The notes beneath the pieces were generated by a model. It was not told the DNA's origin. It saw only the letters and a list, made by a program, of their open reading frames with translations, and did not search any database. From positions 1 to 64,000 of the forward strand of contig CAZGQS010000006.1 in NCBI GenBank assembly GCA_964527775.1: a stretch of 64,000 bases of DNA. The letters are read 5' to 3'. Each line of letters begins with the position of its first letter. Positions within the stretch are counted from its first letter, which is position 1. The position numbers and the translations under genes were made by a program. The DNA is from VMCP01 sp964527775. GTDB lineage: Bacteria; Bacteroidota; Bacteroidia; NS11-12g; UBA955. Positions 27,215 through 37,140 of the stretch are shown here, piece after piece.

Positions 27215-30200
27215 GAAAAGCATTAATTTTTAGCCTCTTTTCAACGCTGTTTGGATATGCTTCTTCTCAGAGTTTACCCGTTTTGTCTTTGCAAAGCAAA
27301 ACGGATATTAGTTGTAATGGACTTTCCAACGGACAAGTTGTTGTTTCGGTTTCAGGTGGAAGCGGACCAGTAATGTTTTCACTGAATGGGGATACTCAGT
27401 CAACCGGAACATTCTCAGGGCTGAAAGCTGGTAGTTTTAAGTTTTTTGCAACTGATAGTGTTGGTGCTCAAGATTCTCTGGTTGTTTCATTGTCGGAGCC
27501 CAATAAATTAGTTGCTCAATTTACAGCATTACATCCCAGTTGCGAGTATAAATCGGATGGTTTTATACAAACCAATATTACAGGTGGAACTGGGAGTAAG
27601 AGTTTTAATTGGACAGATTCTGCAGGTTTTACAGCAAGTACAGTTAACCTCAGTTATTTACCTGAAGGGAAGTATTTTCTGAGGGTCACAGATGTCAACG
27701 GATGTAGACTTGATACGTCGGTTGAATTGGAACATCAGGTAAAAATAGGCTTGTCAATTACCACCAATGACATTACATGTAATGGTTTAATCAATGGCAC
27801 AGCCGTAGTAAATATTTCAGGAACAGGAACTTCTTATTCCCAAATATGGACTGGCCCCAATGCATATTCCTCAACGTTGAAGTCCATTTCAAGTTTAGCC
27901 GCCGGAAGTTATTCGGTTAAAGTCACCGAAACCGTTTCAGGTTGTAGTGCATTGATGTCTGCTACTATAGTAAATCCTACTAAACTAAAAGTAGAAATCA
28001 CAGCAATAAGAGCGGCTTTGTGCAACAGTTCGTCTGATGGACAGATGAACATAAAAGTAACCGGTGGCAGAGCGCCTTATTTATATTCATGGTCTGGCCC
28101 CAATAGTTATTTTTCGAGTAAATCAAATATTTCTGATGCGGCTGCGGGTACTTATATCATTTCAACTACTGATTCTAGTGGATGTTCAGCGGCTGATACG
28201 GGTATTGTAAATGAGCCTGCCGCTTTAAGTATTATACCTACTATCACTGATGTAAGGTGTTTTGGACAATCAAACGGACAGATTAATCTGAATGTGAATG
28301 GGGGTGTTAAACCATATGCTTATAGCTGGTCAAATTCACAATCCACGAAAGATATTACCTCGTTATCTTCAGGTGTTTATGGCTTGACCTTAGTTGATAG
28401 TAATGGATGTAAATTAACACGTAATTACAGCGTTTCAAGTCCCACAAGACTAGAATTATCATACAATAGCAACTCGGTTAAATGTAACGGTGGAAGTGAC
28501 GGAAGTATTACCTTATTGGCTACCGGTGGATCTTTCCCATGGAGTTACAAAGTAACAGGTCCCTCAAGTTATCTTTCAACCTCTGTAACCAACAAGAATT
28601 TAATTGCGGGATCTTATAGTCTGATGTTGACTGACAATAACGGTTGCAAAGATTCTGATATAGTGAATATCACTCAACCAAATAAGCTCATTGCTGTACA
28701 TTCAACCACACAGCCCTTGTGCTTTGGATTGAAAGGTGGTATGAGTTTGAATGTGAGTGGGGGCACATCTCCATATTCCTATGAATGGTTGGATGGAAAT
28801 TCAGCGCTTTATGCAGCAACACAAAATGTAATTTCAGCTGATGTTGGGAAGTATACCTATACTGTAATTGATGCGAACCAATGCAACTTTTCAGATACTT
28901 TGAGTATATATCAACCCGCAGAATTGAATCTCAGGTTGAAGTCAACTACTTTACCTGTTTGTCTCCAAGACATGACTGGTTCTGCTTCTTTGGGATGTTT
29001 TGGCGGTGTTCGTCCTTATAATTTTCAAATCAACTCTAGTTCTTTTGTAACAGACTCCTTATTCAAGAATTTGGGAGTTGGTAGTTATGTAGTTACAGTC
29101 AAAGACAAAAATGCCTGTATTGATACGGTTTCATTTGGATTAAAGAATAACGACATTCAAAAACCTACAGTAGTCCTCAAAAACATTACTAGATATTTGA
29201 ACAATTCAGGGAAGGTGACAGTTTCAGCATCAGATGTTGATCTGGGTATCTCTGATAATTGTGAATTGAAGTCGGTTAGCCTGTCAAAAACAGATTTTGA
29301 TTGCAATAATCTTGGTGTAAATACGGTTCAGGTTACAGCTATAGATGCTTCCGGAAATTCGGAATCAAACAATTGTACAATTACTGTATTAGATACGATT
29401 AAGCCGGTTTTAAAAGCTCAATCTGTGAATGTGTATCTGAACGCTTCAGGTAAAGGAAGTATTTTTGCATCGCAAGCAAATAACGGAAGTTCTGATAACT
29501 GTTCTATTGCACAATTTGCTCTTGCCAAAACGCAATTTGATTGTTCAAACTTGGGGAGTAATTCGGTGTTATTCAGTGCCACAGACGGTAGTGGAAATAG
29601 CAATAGTTTACAAATTCAAATTCAAGTTCAAGATACCTTAAGACCGGTGTTAAAATACAAGAACATCATAGTTTTCTTGAACTCTTCTGGATCAGTGAGC
29701 ATAACTCCAGCAGATGTAGATGATGGAAGTACTGATAATTGTCAAATTTCAAAATACGAAATCAGTCAATCCACCTTCAATTGCAACAATCTAGGAACAA
29801 ATTTCATAGATTATAAAATATATGATCCTGCACAAAATGTAAGCAGTCAATCGGTGAGGGTTACCGTACAAGATACCTTTAAACCGGTTTCTAAAACCAA
29901 GCCAGTCACTTTGTATTTGAACCAATACGGATTCGCAGTACTGTCTCCATCAGATGTTGATGATGGAAGCACCGATAATTGCAAGATTGCCACACGTTCT
30001 ATTTCACAGTCAGTTTTCACCTGCGGTAATTTAGGGTCAAATTTGGTTGGTTATACTTTGACCGATCCATCAGGTAATACCACTTCCACGCAAGTTTCAG
30101 TTACGGTAAAAGATACGTCCAAACCCATCAATAAAGTAAGAAACGGCATCGCTTATCTTGATAAAAACGGATTTGCAGTAACCACTTATTTTGATATTGA

Positions 30201-33200
30201 TAACGGTACTTCAGATAACTGCGGAGTAGATAAAATTAGCCTAAGTAAAGATCGTTTCACCTGTCAAGATTTAGGGCAAAATACCATAGATTTTACCAGT
30301 TACGATAAGTCAGGAAACTCATCGGTTTCGGCCGTGAATATTAACGTTTTAGATACGGTAAAGCCTGTATTGAGAGCATCTAATAGAACCATTGTATTGG
30401 ATTCAACGGGTAGATTCTCAGTGACGCCCATGTATTTTGATGATGGTAGTTTTGATAATTGTAAAATCACAAAGCGCACACTTACTCAATCATCATTTGA
30501 TTGCTCCGATGTGGGTAATAAATTAATCATTTATACCATTTCTGATACTTCTGGTAATAGCTCTCTAGCCATACTAAATGTTAGTATTTTAGATACACTA
30601 GCACCTAGGATTTTTGTAGAGAATAAGGTGGTTTATTTAGATTCCCAAGGTAAGACCAGTTTATCAGTTAGTGCATTCGCGCCAAAATGTTATGACAACT
30701 GCTCAATTTCTCGACTTTATCTTTCTGATTCTACCTATGATTGTTCTGAACGCGGTACTCGCGTAGTTCAATTAATTGCTACTGACCCAAGTGGAAATAG
30801 GGCAGTAAAATCGTTCTTAGTAAATGTCTTGGATACATTGTCGCCTGAGGTTTTCACCAAAACTGCAACTATTTACATAGATACAGCGGGTAGGGCTACT
30901 TTGTCAGTGCAGCAAGTTTTAGATTCCTTGTATGAAAACTGCGGAAGTGCACAAGTTTATCTAACCCAATATGAATTTGGAATCAAAGACATCGGTGAGA
31001 ATTTTGTTTTTGCCTACGCTTTTGATCAAGCCGGTAATAGATCCAAAAATATTTATGCAAAGGTTAATGTTGAAATTGGCGATGCAGATCGCGATAGTAT
31101 TCCTGATTACATTGAAGGTGCCCAAGATTTTGATGGTGATGGTGTACCCAATTACCGCGATCATGATTCAGATAACGACGGTGTTTTAGACCGCTTTGAA
31201 AATAGCGGATTGAAAATATTGTTGGATTTAGATCAAGATGGTTTCTACAATGTTTATGACGTAGATACTGATGGTGATCAAATTTATGATGTTGCTGAAG
31301 TCAATGGTTTTGATCCAGACCAAAATGGAACTGTGGGTATTGGTAGAGTTACTGTAAATAGCAGAGGTATACCTGTTTTGTCGAATGGTGGAGATGGCTA
31401 TGGACTCATGGATACTGACGGTGATGGTATTGCTGATTATAAAGATGTAGATTCAGATCAAGACGGTATTACAGATAAGATTGAGAACTTTGGAAAGCGT
31501 GAATTTGTGGATTCTGACGGTGATGGTAAACCCAACTTTAGAGACGAAGATTCTGATGCAGATGGTATCTCTGATTTGATAGAAACAACTGATGACTTTG
31601 ACAGAGATGGTACTCCTAACTACTTAGACAGAGATTCTGACAATGACCAAATATTGGATCTTTTTGAAACCAATAACGATGAAGACGGTGACGGGTTTGG
31701 AAATTATTTAGATTTAGATTCGGATGCTGATGGAATTTACGATGATCTAGAAGGTGAACAAGACCTTGATAAAGATGGCAAAGGCAACTGGATTGACGAT
31801 GATTCTGATAATGATGGCATCACAGATAATTTAGAAGGTAATGACGATACCGATTCAGACGGCATTCCTGATTTCAAAGATCCAGATAGTGATAATGATG
31901 GGATTCTTGATTGGATTGAAGCCATTCCATTTGATGTTAAAGGACTACCTGCTGATACAGATTCAGACGGTGAATTTGATTTTAGGGATTTTGATAGTGA
32001 CAATGATGGCATTGTTGATTATGACGAAGGGTATCCTAATTTACCTGATACAGATAAAGATGGAATACCAGACTACAGAGATGACGACAGTGATAATGAT
32101 GGAGTTTTAGATTTCCTTGAAGGCAATAAAGACACAGATAATGATGGATTAATTGACGCCATTGATCCTGATTCAGACAACGATGGTATTCAAGACGTAA
32201 TTGAAGGTTATGCTGATTTGGATGGAGATGGAATCGTAAATTCACTAGATTTAGATTCAGATAATGATGGAATAAACGACATCATGGAAGCTGGTGGTAT
32301 TGATTTAGATGGCAATGGAATGCTTGATACCCTAGAAGTTTTAGTGCCTGTTGATGCAGATGGCGATGGAATTCTCAATCAAAATGACATTGATTCTGAC
32401 GGTGATGGTATCTACGATATTGTTGAAAGTGGAATGTTCTACACAGATTTAAATGGCGATGGTAGGGTAGACGGCATAGACACGGACCGTGATGGAATTC
32501 AAGATGAAGCAGATGGAATTTCCGGGGTTTTTGGTGACTTATATGATAAAGATGCTATAGATACTGAAGGCGATGGAATACGAGATTTCGAAGATCTTGA
32601 TTCAGACGATGATGGTATAGATGATGAAATTGAAACTTCTAATGATTCTGATTTTGATGGGGTATCGAACTATTTGGATGATGATAGCGACGATGATAAA
32701 ATCAGTGATCTCATTGAAACGGCTAATGATCAAGACGGTGATGGTATACCTAATTTCTTGGATTTAGATTCTGATGGTGACGCCATTTCTGATTTGATAG
32801 AAACTAATGCCGATTATGATCTTGACGGTATCGCAAACTACTTAGATTTAGATTCTGATAATGACGAAATGTTAGATTCAGAAGAAGGTGAAATTGATAA
32901 TGACAAGAACTCTTTTGCTGACTTTGTTGATCCGCACACCTTTGTGCCTGAAATTTTTACCCCTAACAACGATGGTGTAAATGATGTTCTCTTTATTAGA
33001 GGACTTAAAAACTTCCCCGATGCATCTTTAGTTGTATTCAATCAATGGGGTATGATTGTTTACGATAGTAAAGGCACATACAGAAATGATTGGGACGGTA
33101 CTTTTAAAGGCGTATCAAGTAGTACTATTATAGAAAAACTTCCGGAAGGAGTGTATTTCTATATTTTAAATCACAACAGAACTGACTCTCCACAGTTCAA

Positions 33201-33240
33201 TAAACCTCAAACAAAGGGTAATTTTTATATCAAGCCATGA
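27211..33240 (+). CDS. SprB-repeat / HYR-like / thrombospondin-3 surface protein with type B T9SS domain
   Basis: 2009 residues in four parts. Signal peptide about 1-19 (ends ASSQ). About 25-645: eight SprB-type repeats, each opening near a C(N/F/Y)G..NG motif (ISCNGLSNGQ, ITCNGLINGT, VRCFGQSNGQ, VKCNGGSDGS). About 651-1290: eight HYR-like units of about 80 residues, each D(T)xxP.. at the start, SDNC in the middle and NLG..(T/S)V then DxSGN. About 1291-1905: a long run of DxDxDG thrombospondin type 3 Ca2+-binding motifs (DSDNDGI, DTDGDGI). About 1910-2009: CHU_C type B secretion domain (FTPNNDGVNDVLFIRGL, NQWGMIVYDSKG). Probably a Ca2+-stiffened surface stalk exported with the 12152 product. 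Starts inside ATGA of the upstream gene and overlaps the next gene the same way. Confidence 0.92.
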   Translation: MRKALIFSLFSTLFGYASSQSLPVLSLQSKTDISCNGLSNGQVVVSVSGGSGPVMFSLNGDTQSTGTFSGLKAGSFKFFATDSVGAQDSLVVSLSEPNKLVAQFTALHPSCEYKSDGFIQTNITGGTGSKSFNWTDSAGFTASTVNLSYLPEGKYFLRVTDVNGCRLDTSVELEHQVKIGLSITTNDITCNGLINGTAVVNISGTGTSYSQIWTGPNAYSSTLKSISSLAAGSYSVKVTETVSGCSALMSATIVNPTKLKVEITAIRAALCNSSSDGQMNIKVTGGRAPYLYSWSGPNSYFSSKSNISDAAAGTYIISTTDSSGCSAADTGIVNEPAALSIIPTITDVRCFGQSNGQINLNVNGGVKPYAYSWSNSQSTKDITSLSSGVYGLTLVDSNGCKLTRNYSVSSPTRLELSYNSNSVKCNGGSDGSITLLATGGSFPWSYKVTGPSSYLSTSVTNKNLIAGSYSLMLTDNNGCKDSDIVNITQPNKLIAVHSTTQPLCFGLKGGMSLNVSGGTSPYSYEWLDGNSALYAATQNVISADVGKYTYTVIDANQCNFSDTLSIYQPAELNLRLKSTTLPVCLQDMTGSASLGCFGGVRPYNFQINSSSFVTDSLFKNLGVGSYVVTVKDKNACIDTVSFGLKNNDIQKPTVVLKNITRYLNNSGKVTVSASDVDLGISDNCELKSVSLSKTDFDCNNLGVNTVQVTAIDASGNSESNNCTITVLDTIKPVLKAQSVNVYLNASGKGSIFASQANNGSSDNCSIAQFALAKTQFDCSNLGSNSVLFSATDGSGNSNSLQIQIQVQDTLRPVLKYKNIIVFLNSSGSVSITPADVDDGSTDNCQISKYEISQSTFNCNNLGTNFIDYKIYDPAQNVSSQSVRVTVQDTFKPVSKTKPVTLYLNQYGFAVLSPSDVDDGSTDNCKIATRSISQSVFTCGNLGSNLVGYTLTDPSGNTTSTQVSVTVKDTSKPINKVRNGIAYLDKNGFAVTTYFDIDNGTSDNCGVDKISLSKDRFTCQDLGQNTIDFTSYDKSGNSSVSAVNINVLDTVKPVLRASNRTIVLDSTGRFSVTPMYFDDGSFDNCKITKRTLTQSSFDCSDVGNKLIIYTISDTSGNSSLAILNVSILDTLAPRIFVENKVVYLDSQGKTSLSVSAFAPKCYDNCSISRLYLSDSTYDCSERGTRVVQLIATDPSGNRAVKSFLVNVLDTLSPEVFTKTATIYIDTAGRATLSVQQVLDSLYENCGSAQVYLTQYEFGIKDIGENFVFAYAFDQAGNRSKNIYAKVNVEIGDADRDSIPDYIEGAQDFDGDGVPNYRDHDSDNDGVLDRFENSGLKILLDLDQDGFYNVYDVDTDGDQIYDVAEVNGFDPDQNGTVGIGRVTVNSRGIPVLSNGGDGYGLMDTDGDGIADYKDVDSDQDGITDKIENFGKREFVDSDGDGKPNFRDEDSDADGISDLIETTDDFDRDGTPNYLDRDSDNDQILDLFETNNDEDGDGFGNYLDLDSDADGIYDDLEGEQDLDKDGKGNWIDDDSDNDGITDNLEGNDDTDSDGIPDFKDPDSDNDGILDWIEAIPFDVKGLPADTDSDGEFDFRDFDSDNDGIVDYDEGYPNLPDTDKDGIPDYRDDDSDNDGVLDFLEGNKDTDNDGLIDAIDPDSDNDGIQDVIEGYADLDGDGIVNSLDLDSDNDGINDIMEAGGIDLDGNGMLDTLEVLVPVDADGDGILNQNDIDSDGDGIYDIVESGMFYTDLNGDGRVDGIDTDRDGIQDEADGISGVFGDLYDKDAIDTEGDGIRDFEDLDSDDDGIDDEIETSNDSDFDGVSNYLDDDSDDDKISDLIETANDQDGDGIPNFLDLDSDGDAISDLIETNADYDLDGIANYLDLDSDNDEMLDSEEGEIDNDKNSFADFVDPHTFVPEIFTPNNDGVNDVLFIRGLKNFPDASLVVFNQWGMIVYDSKGTYRNDWDGTFKGVSSSTIIEKLPEGVYFYILNHNRTDSPQFNKPQTKGNFYIKP

Positions 33241-34193
33241 TGAAATTTAACAAAATCAGGATGAAGTGGGTTGTTGCAATGGCATTGGTTGGGGCTTTTT
33301 TGCCTCTTCATGCTCAACAAGTAGCTCTAACAACGCAATATGATTTGATCTCCAGCATTCAGAATCCTGCATATAACGGATTGAATAGAATTCTTAAAAT
33401 TGATGCACTTTCAAGGGTTCAATGGGCTAATTTCCCTGGAACACCGCGCTATTCTGCTGTGGCTTTTCAGTCGCCGTTGAACAAAGACTTTTCGCTTGGT
33501 GCAAATTTCCAGAATCTATCTATTGGACAATTTAAGGTGGCATCACCCATGAGCATGACCTCTATGTCAGCCGATATTGCCTACCACAAGCAATTAGATA
33601 AGAACATTTATGCAGCCGCAGGTTTGAGATTGGGAGTATTTAATTCTAGTTTGAGAATTTCACAGTTGATTTCAGATGCACCTGCAGATGCAGCTCAAAC
33701 AGGGAATGACTATAATTTTAATGCGCCTTTAGTGGGCGGTGGAATCATGTTTTATGGTAAGCAGTATTTTATTGGAGCTTCGCTTCCGCAGTTTGCTGTT
33801 GTGCCTAAACAATTGGTAGACAACGTAAATCTAGGCTATAATGCCCGTTCATTCTGGTCGTTTAATGCAGGTTACGTATACAAATTCAATAAGAAATGGC
33901 AAGTTAAAACAACAGCTCAAGCCCGTAAATATACCAGTTTGCCTATCATCTGGGATGCAAATATTTACGGCATTTATGAGGGTGTTCTGACTTTAGGATA
34001 TGGGTATAGAAGTACTGGTTCAAACGCATTTTTAGCATCGATTAGAGCCAATGATTTAATAAAAGTGGTTTTTGCTTATGAATCAGGTACAATATATGAT
34101 GATCAAACACCATTCAATTCAATTGAGTTTGGTATCTCCTATCAGATTGATTATAACAAAGAAAAAACCAAAGTAATTCCACGTCAATTTTAA
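33237..34193 (+). CDS. PorP/SprF family type IX secretion membrane protein
   Basis: 318 residues (MMK or MK start; ATGATGA). Signal about 1-30, ending LHAQQ. The mature part opens QVALTTQYDLISSIQNPAYNG, with the conserved NPA.NG of the family. Barrel-type strands follow (FSLGANFQNLSIGQF, ISADIAYHKQL-type, IMFYGKQYFIGASLPQF) and it ends at FGISYQIDYNKEKTKV. PorP/SprF proteins work in the outer membrane with cargo that carry type B C-terminal domains; SprF is needed for SprB export in Flavobacterium johnsoniae. The ATGA overlap with the second cargo gene suggests coupled translation and that it serves the two giants before it. Confidence 0.87.
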   Translation: MMKFNKIRMKWVVAMALVGAFLPLHAQQVALTTQYDLISSIQNPAYNGLNRILKIDALSRVQWANFPGTPRYSAVAFQSPLNKDFSLGANFQNLSIGQFKVASPMSMTSMSADIAYHKQLDKNIYAAAGLRLGVFNSSLRISQLISDAPADAAQTGNDYNFNAPLVGGGIMFYGKQYFIGASLPQFAVVPKQLVDNVNLGYNARSFWSFNAGYVYKFNKKWQVKTTAQARKYTSLPIIWDANIYGIYEGVLTLGYGYRSTGSNAFLASIRANDLIKVVFAYESGTIYDDQTPFNSIEFGISYQIDYNKEKTKVIPRQF

Positions 34194-34203
34194 AAGAAAC
34201 TCA

Positions 34204-36084
34204 ATGTTAAGACCTGAATATTTATTCCTCTGGATACTTTTCCATTTGGCAGCCGTTGAATTACCAAAGGGTATTGCCAAGCGAGGACAACCACCCATGA
34301 AAGCTACTCAATTGGTTGAGCGCATGCAATACCAAGAAGCAATAGCTGAATATTCTACATTGAAGAAAGTCAAGTCTGCCAACGAGATGAGATCATTGGC
34401 AATTGCGTTTTCCAAACTAGGGTACACGGATACAGCTATGAGCATTTACAAGCAAATGGTGAAAAAATATCCCTCAAAAGTCACCCCATCAGATAAGTTA
34501 AATATGGCTCTTTTGCTCAATAAAATGGGAGAGAAGGAGGCATTTTCCGGAGCCTTAATAGAGTTAAAGACGGTTGATTATGTAGGCTTGCCAATTTTAA
34601 ATCAAGAAAATCCAGAGTTATTCTTGCAGCAAAGTAAGCCACTTGAATCACAGATGTCTGTGCCGCAAGTGCAAAAGATTGAAACTAATAACGCGTGTTT
34701 TCTGCCTGTGAAAGATCCAGTTGCCGGTAGTTGGTGCTTCCATGAACGCGTTCGTGTAAATGGAGGACTATTATCTACGGTATCTTCGGCCGATGGACAA
34801 CCTTATGCAAAGGTCATGAAAGCCAATAATTGGGCTTCTGACACTTTGAGTGCGAAAGGCGTGTTGTTAGAGAAGCAATTATTGAACAAGCATTTTGAAT
34901 TAACCTTTATTGATTCCTTTGGGAATATGTATGTCACTACCAATCATTCCTTGGTGAATGATAGCGATGATTATTTATTGGATGTTTTTAAGTATTCCTT
35001 CAATCCGAAAGTAGGTGATTACACTTTAAAAAGTTTACACTTTGATAAGTGGAACAGTAATTTAGCTGGTTTCGTGATGAACCAAAGCCAAACAAAGGGT
35101 TTGTTTTATTGTGATATGGCAGGCGGATTTGGGAGGTCAGATATTTATATGTGCGATGTTGTTTGGTCTGATGATAAGAACCCAATTTTGAGTAATTATT
35201 TTAACTTGGGTGATCAAATCAATACAATTCTTTCCGATATTGATCCTGTTTTTATAACAGACGAAATCATTGCATTTTCTACAGAGGGGCATATAGGCTG
35301 GGGCGGTTCGGATATCTATTTCTTTAATACCATGAACAATCGTTTGGTTAATGCAGGTAGGTTAATTAATTCACAAGCCAATGAATTTGCCCCGAAATTT
35401 TATGATGGTGTGTTGTATTTTTCTACTGATAGATATGGCAATAAATCAAAGATCATGAAAGTAGAATTGAGCATGGATTTGCTTGACCGTGTCATGGTTC
35501 CTGAAAACTACCTAGTTGAAACAACTTTTCCTGAAGAGAATACAGACTCTAGCTTACCTGAAGAAACGGTTGATGTTAGAGATGAAACTAAAATCAGTAA
35601 CTTAATCCAAACCATGGCTGTAGCTGAACCTGAAAAGTATAATTATGCCAAAGGATTGAATTTTTTAATGCTATCTGATTCAGTGCGATTGGAAAAGGCT
35701 AGAAATATTGATAGTGCTTCCAATTATCAAGATTATCAGTTTATTACATTGTTACACCCAGTGGGTGACATTGTAGTTGACGCAAACTTTGAGAATGAAT
35801 TATTGATTCTCACTGAAGTGTTAAAGCGCAGATCTGATTGGAAGGTACAAGTGCGCTCCCATACAGATAGTAAAGGGTCAAAAAATGCAAACCGAAAGCT
35901 ATCACAGGAGAGGGCTGACTTTTTAAAGGTGTATTTGGTTTCTCAAGGAGTGCCTTCAAATCAAGTAGAGGCCATAGGATATGGAGAAGAATTGCTTTTG
36001 AATCATTGTATAGATGGAGCACCTTGTTCTGAGGATGAGCACCGAAGAAACAGAAGGACAGAATTACTGTTGCAATTGAAATAA
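34204..36084 (+). CDS. OmpA-domain protein with TPR-like and PD40-like regions (SprF operon type)
   Basis: 626 residues. Hydrophobic N-terminus (YLFLWILFHLAAVEL) as signal or anchor. About 30-140 is TPR-like (QYQEAIAEYSTLKKV, AMSIYKQMVKKYPSKV). About 170-430 holds repeated beta motifs (GLFYCDMAGGFGRSDIYMCDV, STEGHIGWGGSDIYFFNT, GVLYFSTDRYGNKSKIMKV) of the PD40/propeller type. About 510-626 is an OmpA_C peptidoglycan-binding domain (VRSHTDSKGS, LSQERADFLKVYLVSQGV, HRRNRRTELLLQ). The domain order recalls PorE and related proteins that link T9SS parts to peptidoglycan, though the carboxypeptidase-like domain of PorE is not obvious. It lies 10 bases after the PorP/SprF gene and is the last gene of the operon. 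Confidence 0.87.
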   Translation: MLRPEYLFLWILFHLAAVELPKGIAKRGQPPMKATQLVERMQYQEAIAEYSTLKKVKSANEMRSLAIAFSKLGYTDTAMSIYKQMVKKYPSKVTPSDKLNMALLLNKMGEKEAFSGALIELKTVDYVGLPILNQENPELFLQQSKPLESQMSVPQVQKIETNNACFLPVKDPVAGSWCFHERVRVNGGLLSTVSSADGQPYAKVMKANNWASDTLSAKGVLLEKQLLNKHFELTFIDSFGNMYVTTNHSLVNDSDDYLLDVFKYSFNPKVGDYTLKSLHFDKWNSNLAGFVMNQSQTKGLFYCDMAGGFGRSDIYMCDVVWSDDKNPILSNYFNLGDQINTILSDIDPVFITDEIIAFSTEGHIGWGGSDIYFFNTMNNRLVNAGRLINSQANEFAPKFYDGVLYFSTDRYGNKSKIMKVELSMDLLDRVMVPENYLVETTFPEENTDSSLPEETVDVRDETKISNLIQTMAVAEPEKYNYAKGLNFLMLSDSVRLEKARNIDSASNYQDYQFITLLHPVGDIVVDANFENELLILTEVLKRRSDWKVQVRSHTDSKGSKNANRKLSQERADFLKVYLVSQGVPSNQVEAIGYGEELLLNHCIDGAPCSEDEHRRNRRTELLLQLK

Positions 36085-36116
36085 AAAAAGGCGGCTTTTT
36101 AAGGGCCGCCTTTTTT
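36084..36116. terminator. Strong bidirectional terminator between convergent genes
   Basis: AAAAAAGGCGGC and GCCGCCTTTTTT arms (12 bp perfect) with a 9-base loop. T runs stand at the 3' side on both strands, so it ends the giant operon from the left and the 36132-37086 genes from the right. Confidence 0.93.
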
Positions 36117-36131
36117 AGTTAAGGTCAAATA

Positions 36132-36566
36132 TTATTTAGATGGAACGCACATGGTTACTACATAACCGCGAGTTTCGTCACCTTTGAATGTAATATCAAT
36201 ATCAATGTTTCTTCCGCCTGATTGTGCCGTTAATGAGCGCAACATGGATTCGGCAATGATGAAACAACCATGATAACTTGGAGTTTCTTTGAAGCTAACA
36301 GGAAGTTTAGCAAAACTCTTAGGAGCATTACAAGGCGCGGGTTCAGAACCTCCTGCTCCAGGTGCTCCCATGCGAGGTGATGTTGGCATTCCAGGCTTTC
36401 CTTGTTCATTGCTCATTTGAAGGGTAGCTTTTTTGATGGTAATCATTTGGTTGGCAAAACGCTGTGGGCTTCTGGTAAAGTCCATAGAGGTTACTACCAC
36501 ACCTTGTGCAAATGAATAGCTGATGCTCAAAAGAGCAACGATAATAAATGAATATACTTTTTTCAT
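36132..36566 (-). CDS. Secreted protein of unknown function, paralogue of 36595 gene
   Basis: 144 residues, signal peptide 1-20 (ends SFAQ). Mature parts: VTSMDFTRSPQRFANQMITIKKATLQ, a Pro/Gly-rich insert (about 55-78), then CNAPKSFAKLPVSF, GCFIIAESM and NIDIDITFKGDETRGYVV. The order, spacing and key residues match its upstream neighbour at 36595, so they are tandem paralogues. The DF..SP..F....I.I start resembles small OB-fold-type periplasmic proteins, but I do not recognise the family. It lies 28 bases after the neighbour on the same strand and ends at the bidirectional terminator. Confidence 0.75.
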   Translation of the reverse strand: MKKVYSFIIVALLSISYSFAQGVVVTSMDFTRSPQRFANQMITIKKATLQMSNEQGKPGMPTSPRMGAPGAGGSEPAPCNAPKSFAKLPVSFKETPSYHGCFIIAESMLRSLTAQSGGRNIDIDITFKGDETRGYVVTMCVPSK

Positions 36567-36594
36567 GTTTTTGGTACTTTGAAAATCTCAGAGA

Positions 36595-37086
36595 TCAAGG
36601 ATTAATCTTGATTCTGGTAACTCGGTGTATTGCTCTGGTATCAACTTTTATGGTTAAATCTGCATTTACCTCTCTGTTTGCGGGTATTACATTTGCCATT
36701 TTATCGTAGATGACGAAGCAAAATTTAGATTCGTTTTTTGGAGGGAAGAAGACATCCATTTTCACCCAACTTCTAGGTGCTAAGCAACGTGTTTGCTGCG
36801 ATGTTGCAGCTGCACCCTGAGGTGTAGCAGTTCTGCCTTGGGTATTAACACTTGGTGCAGTAACCGTTTGCGCATTTCCAACACCCACATTCCCTGCGGG
36901 AGGCAATACAGCTTGAGGTGTTGCCACTGTATTAGCGAGTTGGCATTGAATATTTCTAATTATGATGGTTCTTCCGTTGTATGCGCTAGGGTTTTGTGCA
37001 AAAGTTAAGGCATCTACTACTAATTGTCCATAACTCAATCCAACAAAAAGTAGGGCAAGAGAAAGTAAGGAGATTGTTTTTTTCAT
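36595..37086 (-). CDS. Secreted protein of unknown function, first of a paralogous pair
   Basis: 163 residues, signal peptide 1-20 (ends SYGQ). Parallel to the following gene: VDALTFAQNPSAYNGRTIII (compare VTSMDFTRSPQRFANQMITI), a longer Pro/Ala/Thr/Gln linker (about 50-95), CLAPRSWVKMDVFF, FCFVIYDKM and DLTIKVDTRAIHRVT. The conserved C.AP.S and CF.I segments suggest a shared disulfide. The NP..Y.GR.I.I start is typical of OB-like periplasmic domains, so a small beta fold is likely. No function can be given. Probably first gene of a two-gene operon. Confidence 0.75.
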   Translation of the reverse strand: MKKTISLLSLALLFVGLSYGQLVVDALTFAQNPSAYNGRTIIIRNIQCQLANTVATPQAVLPPAGNVGVGNAQTVTAPSVNTQGRTATPQGAAATSQQTRCLAPRSWVKMDVFFPPKNESKFCFVIYDKMANVIPANREVNADLTIKVDTRAIHRVTRIKINP

Positions 37087-37140
37087 AGTGTGTTTGGTTG
37101 TTTGTATTTTGATTACAAATTATGTGCCAAAAATAAGCAA

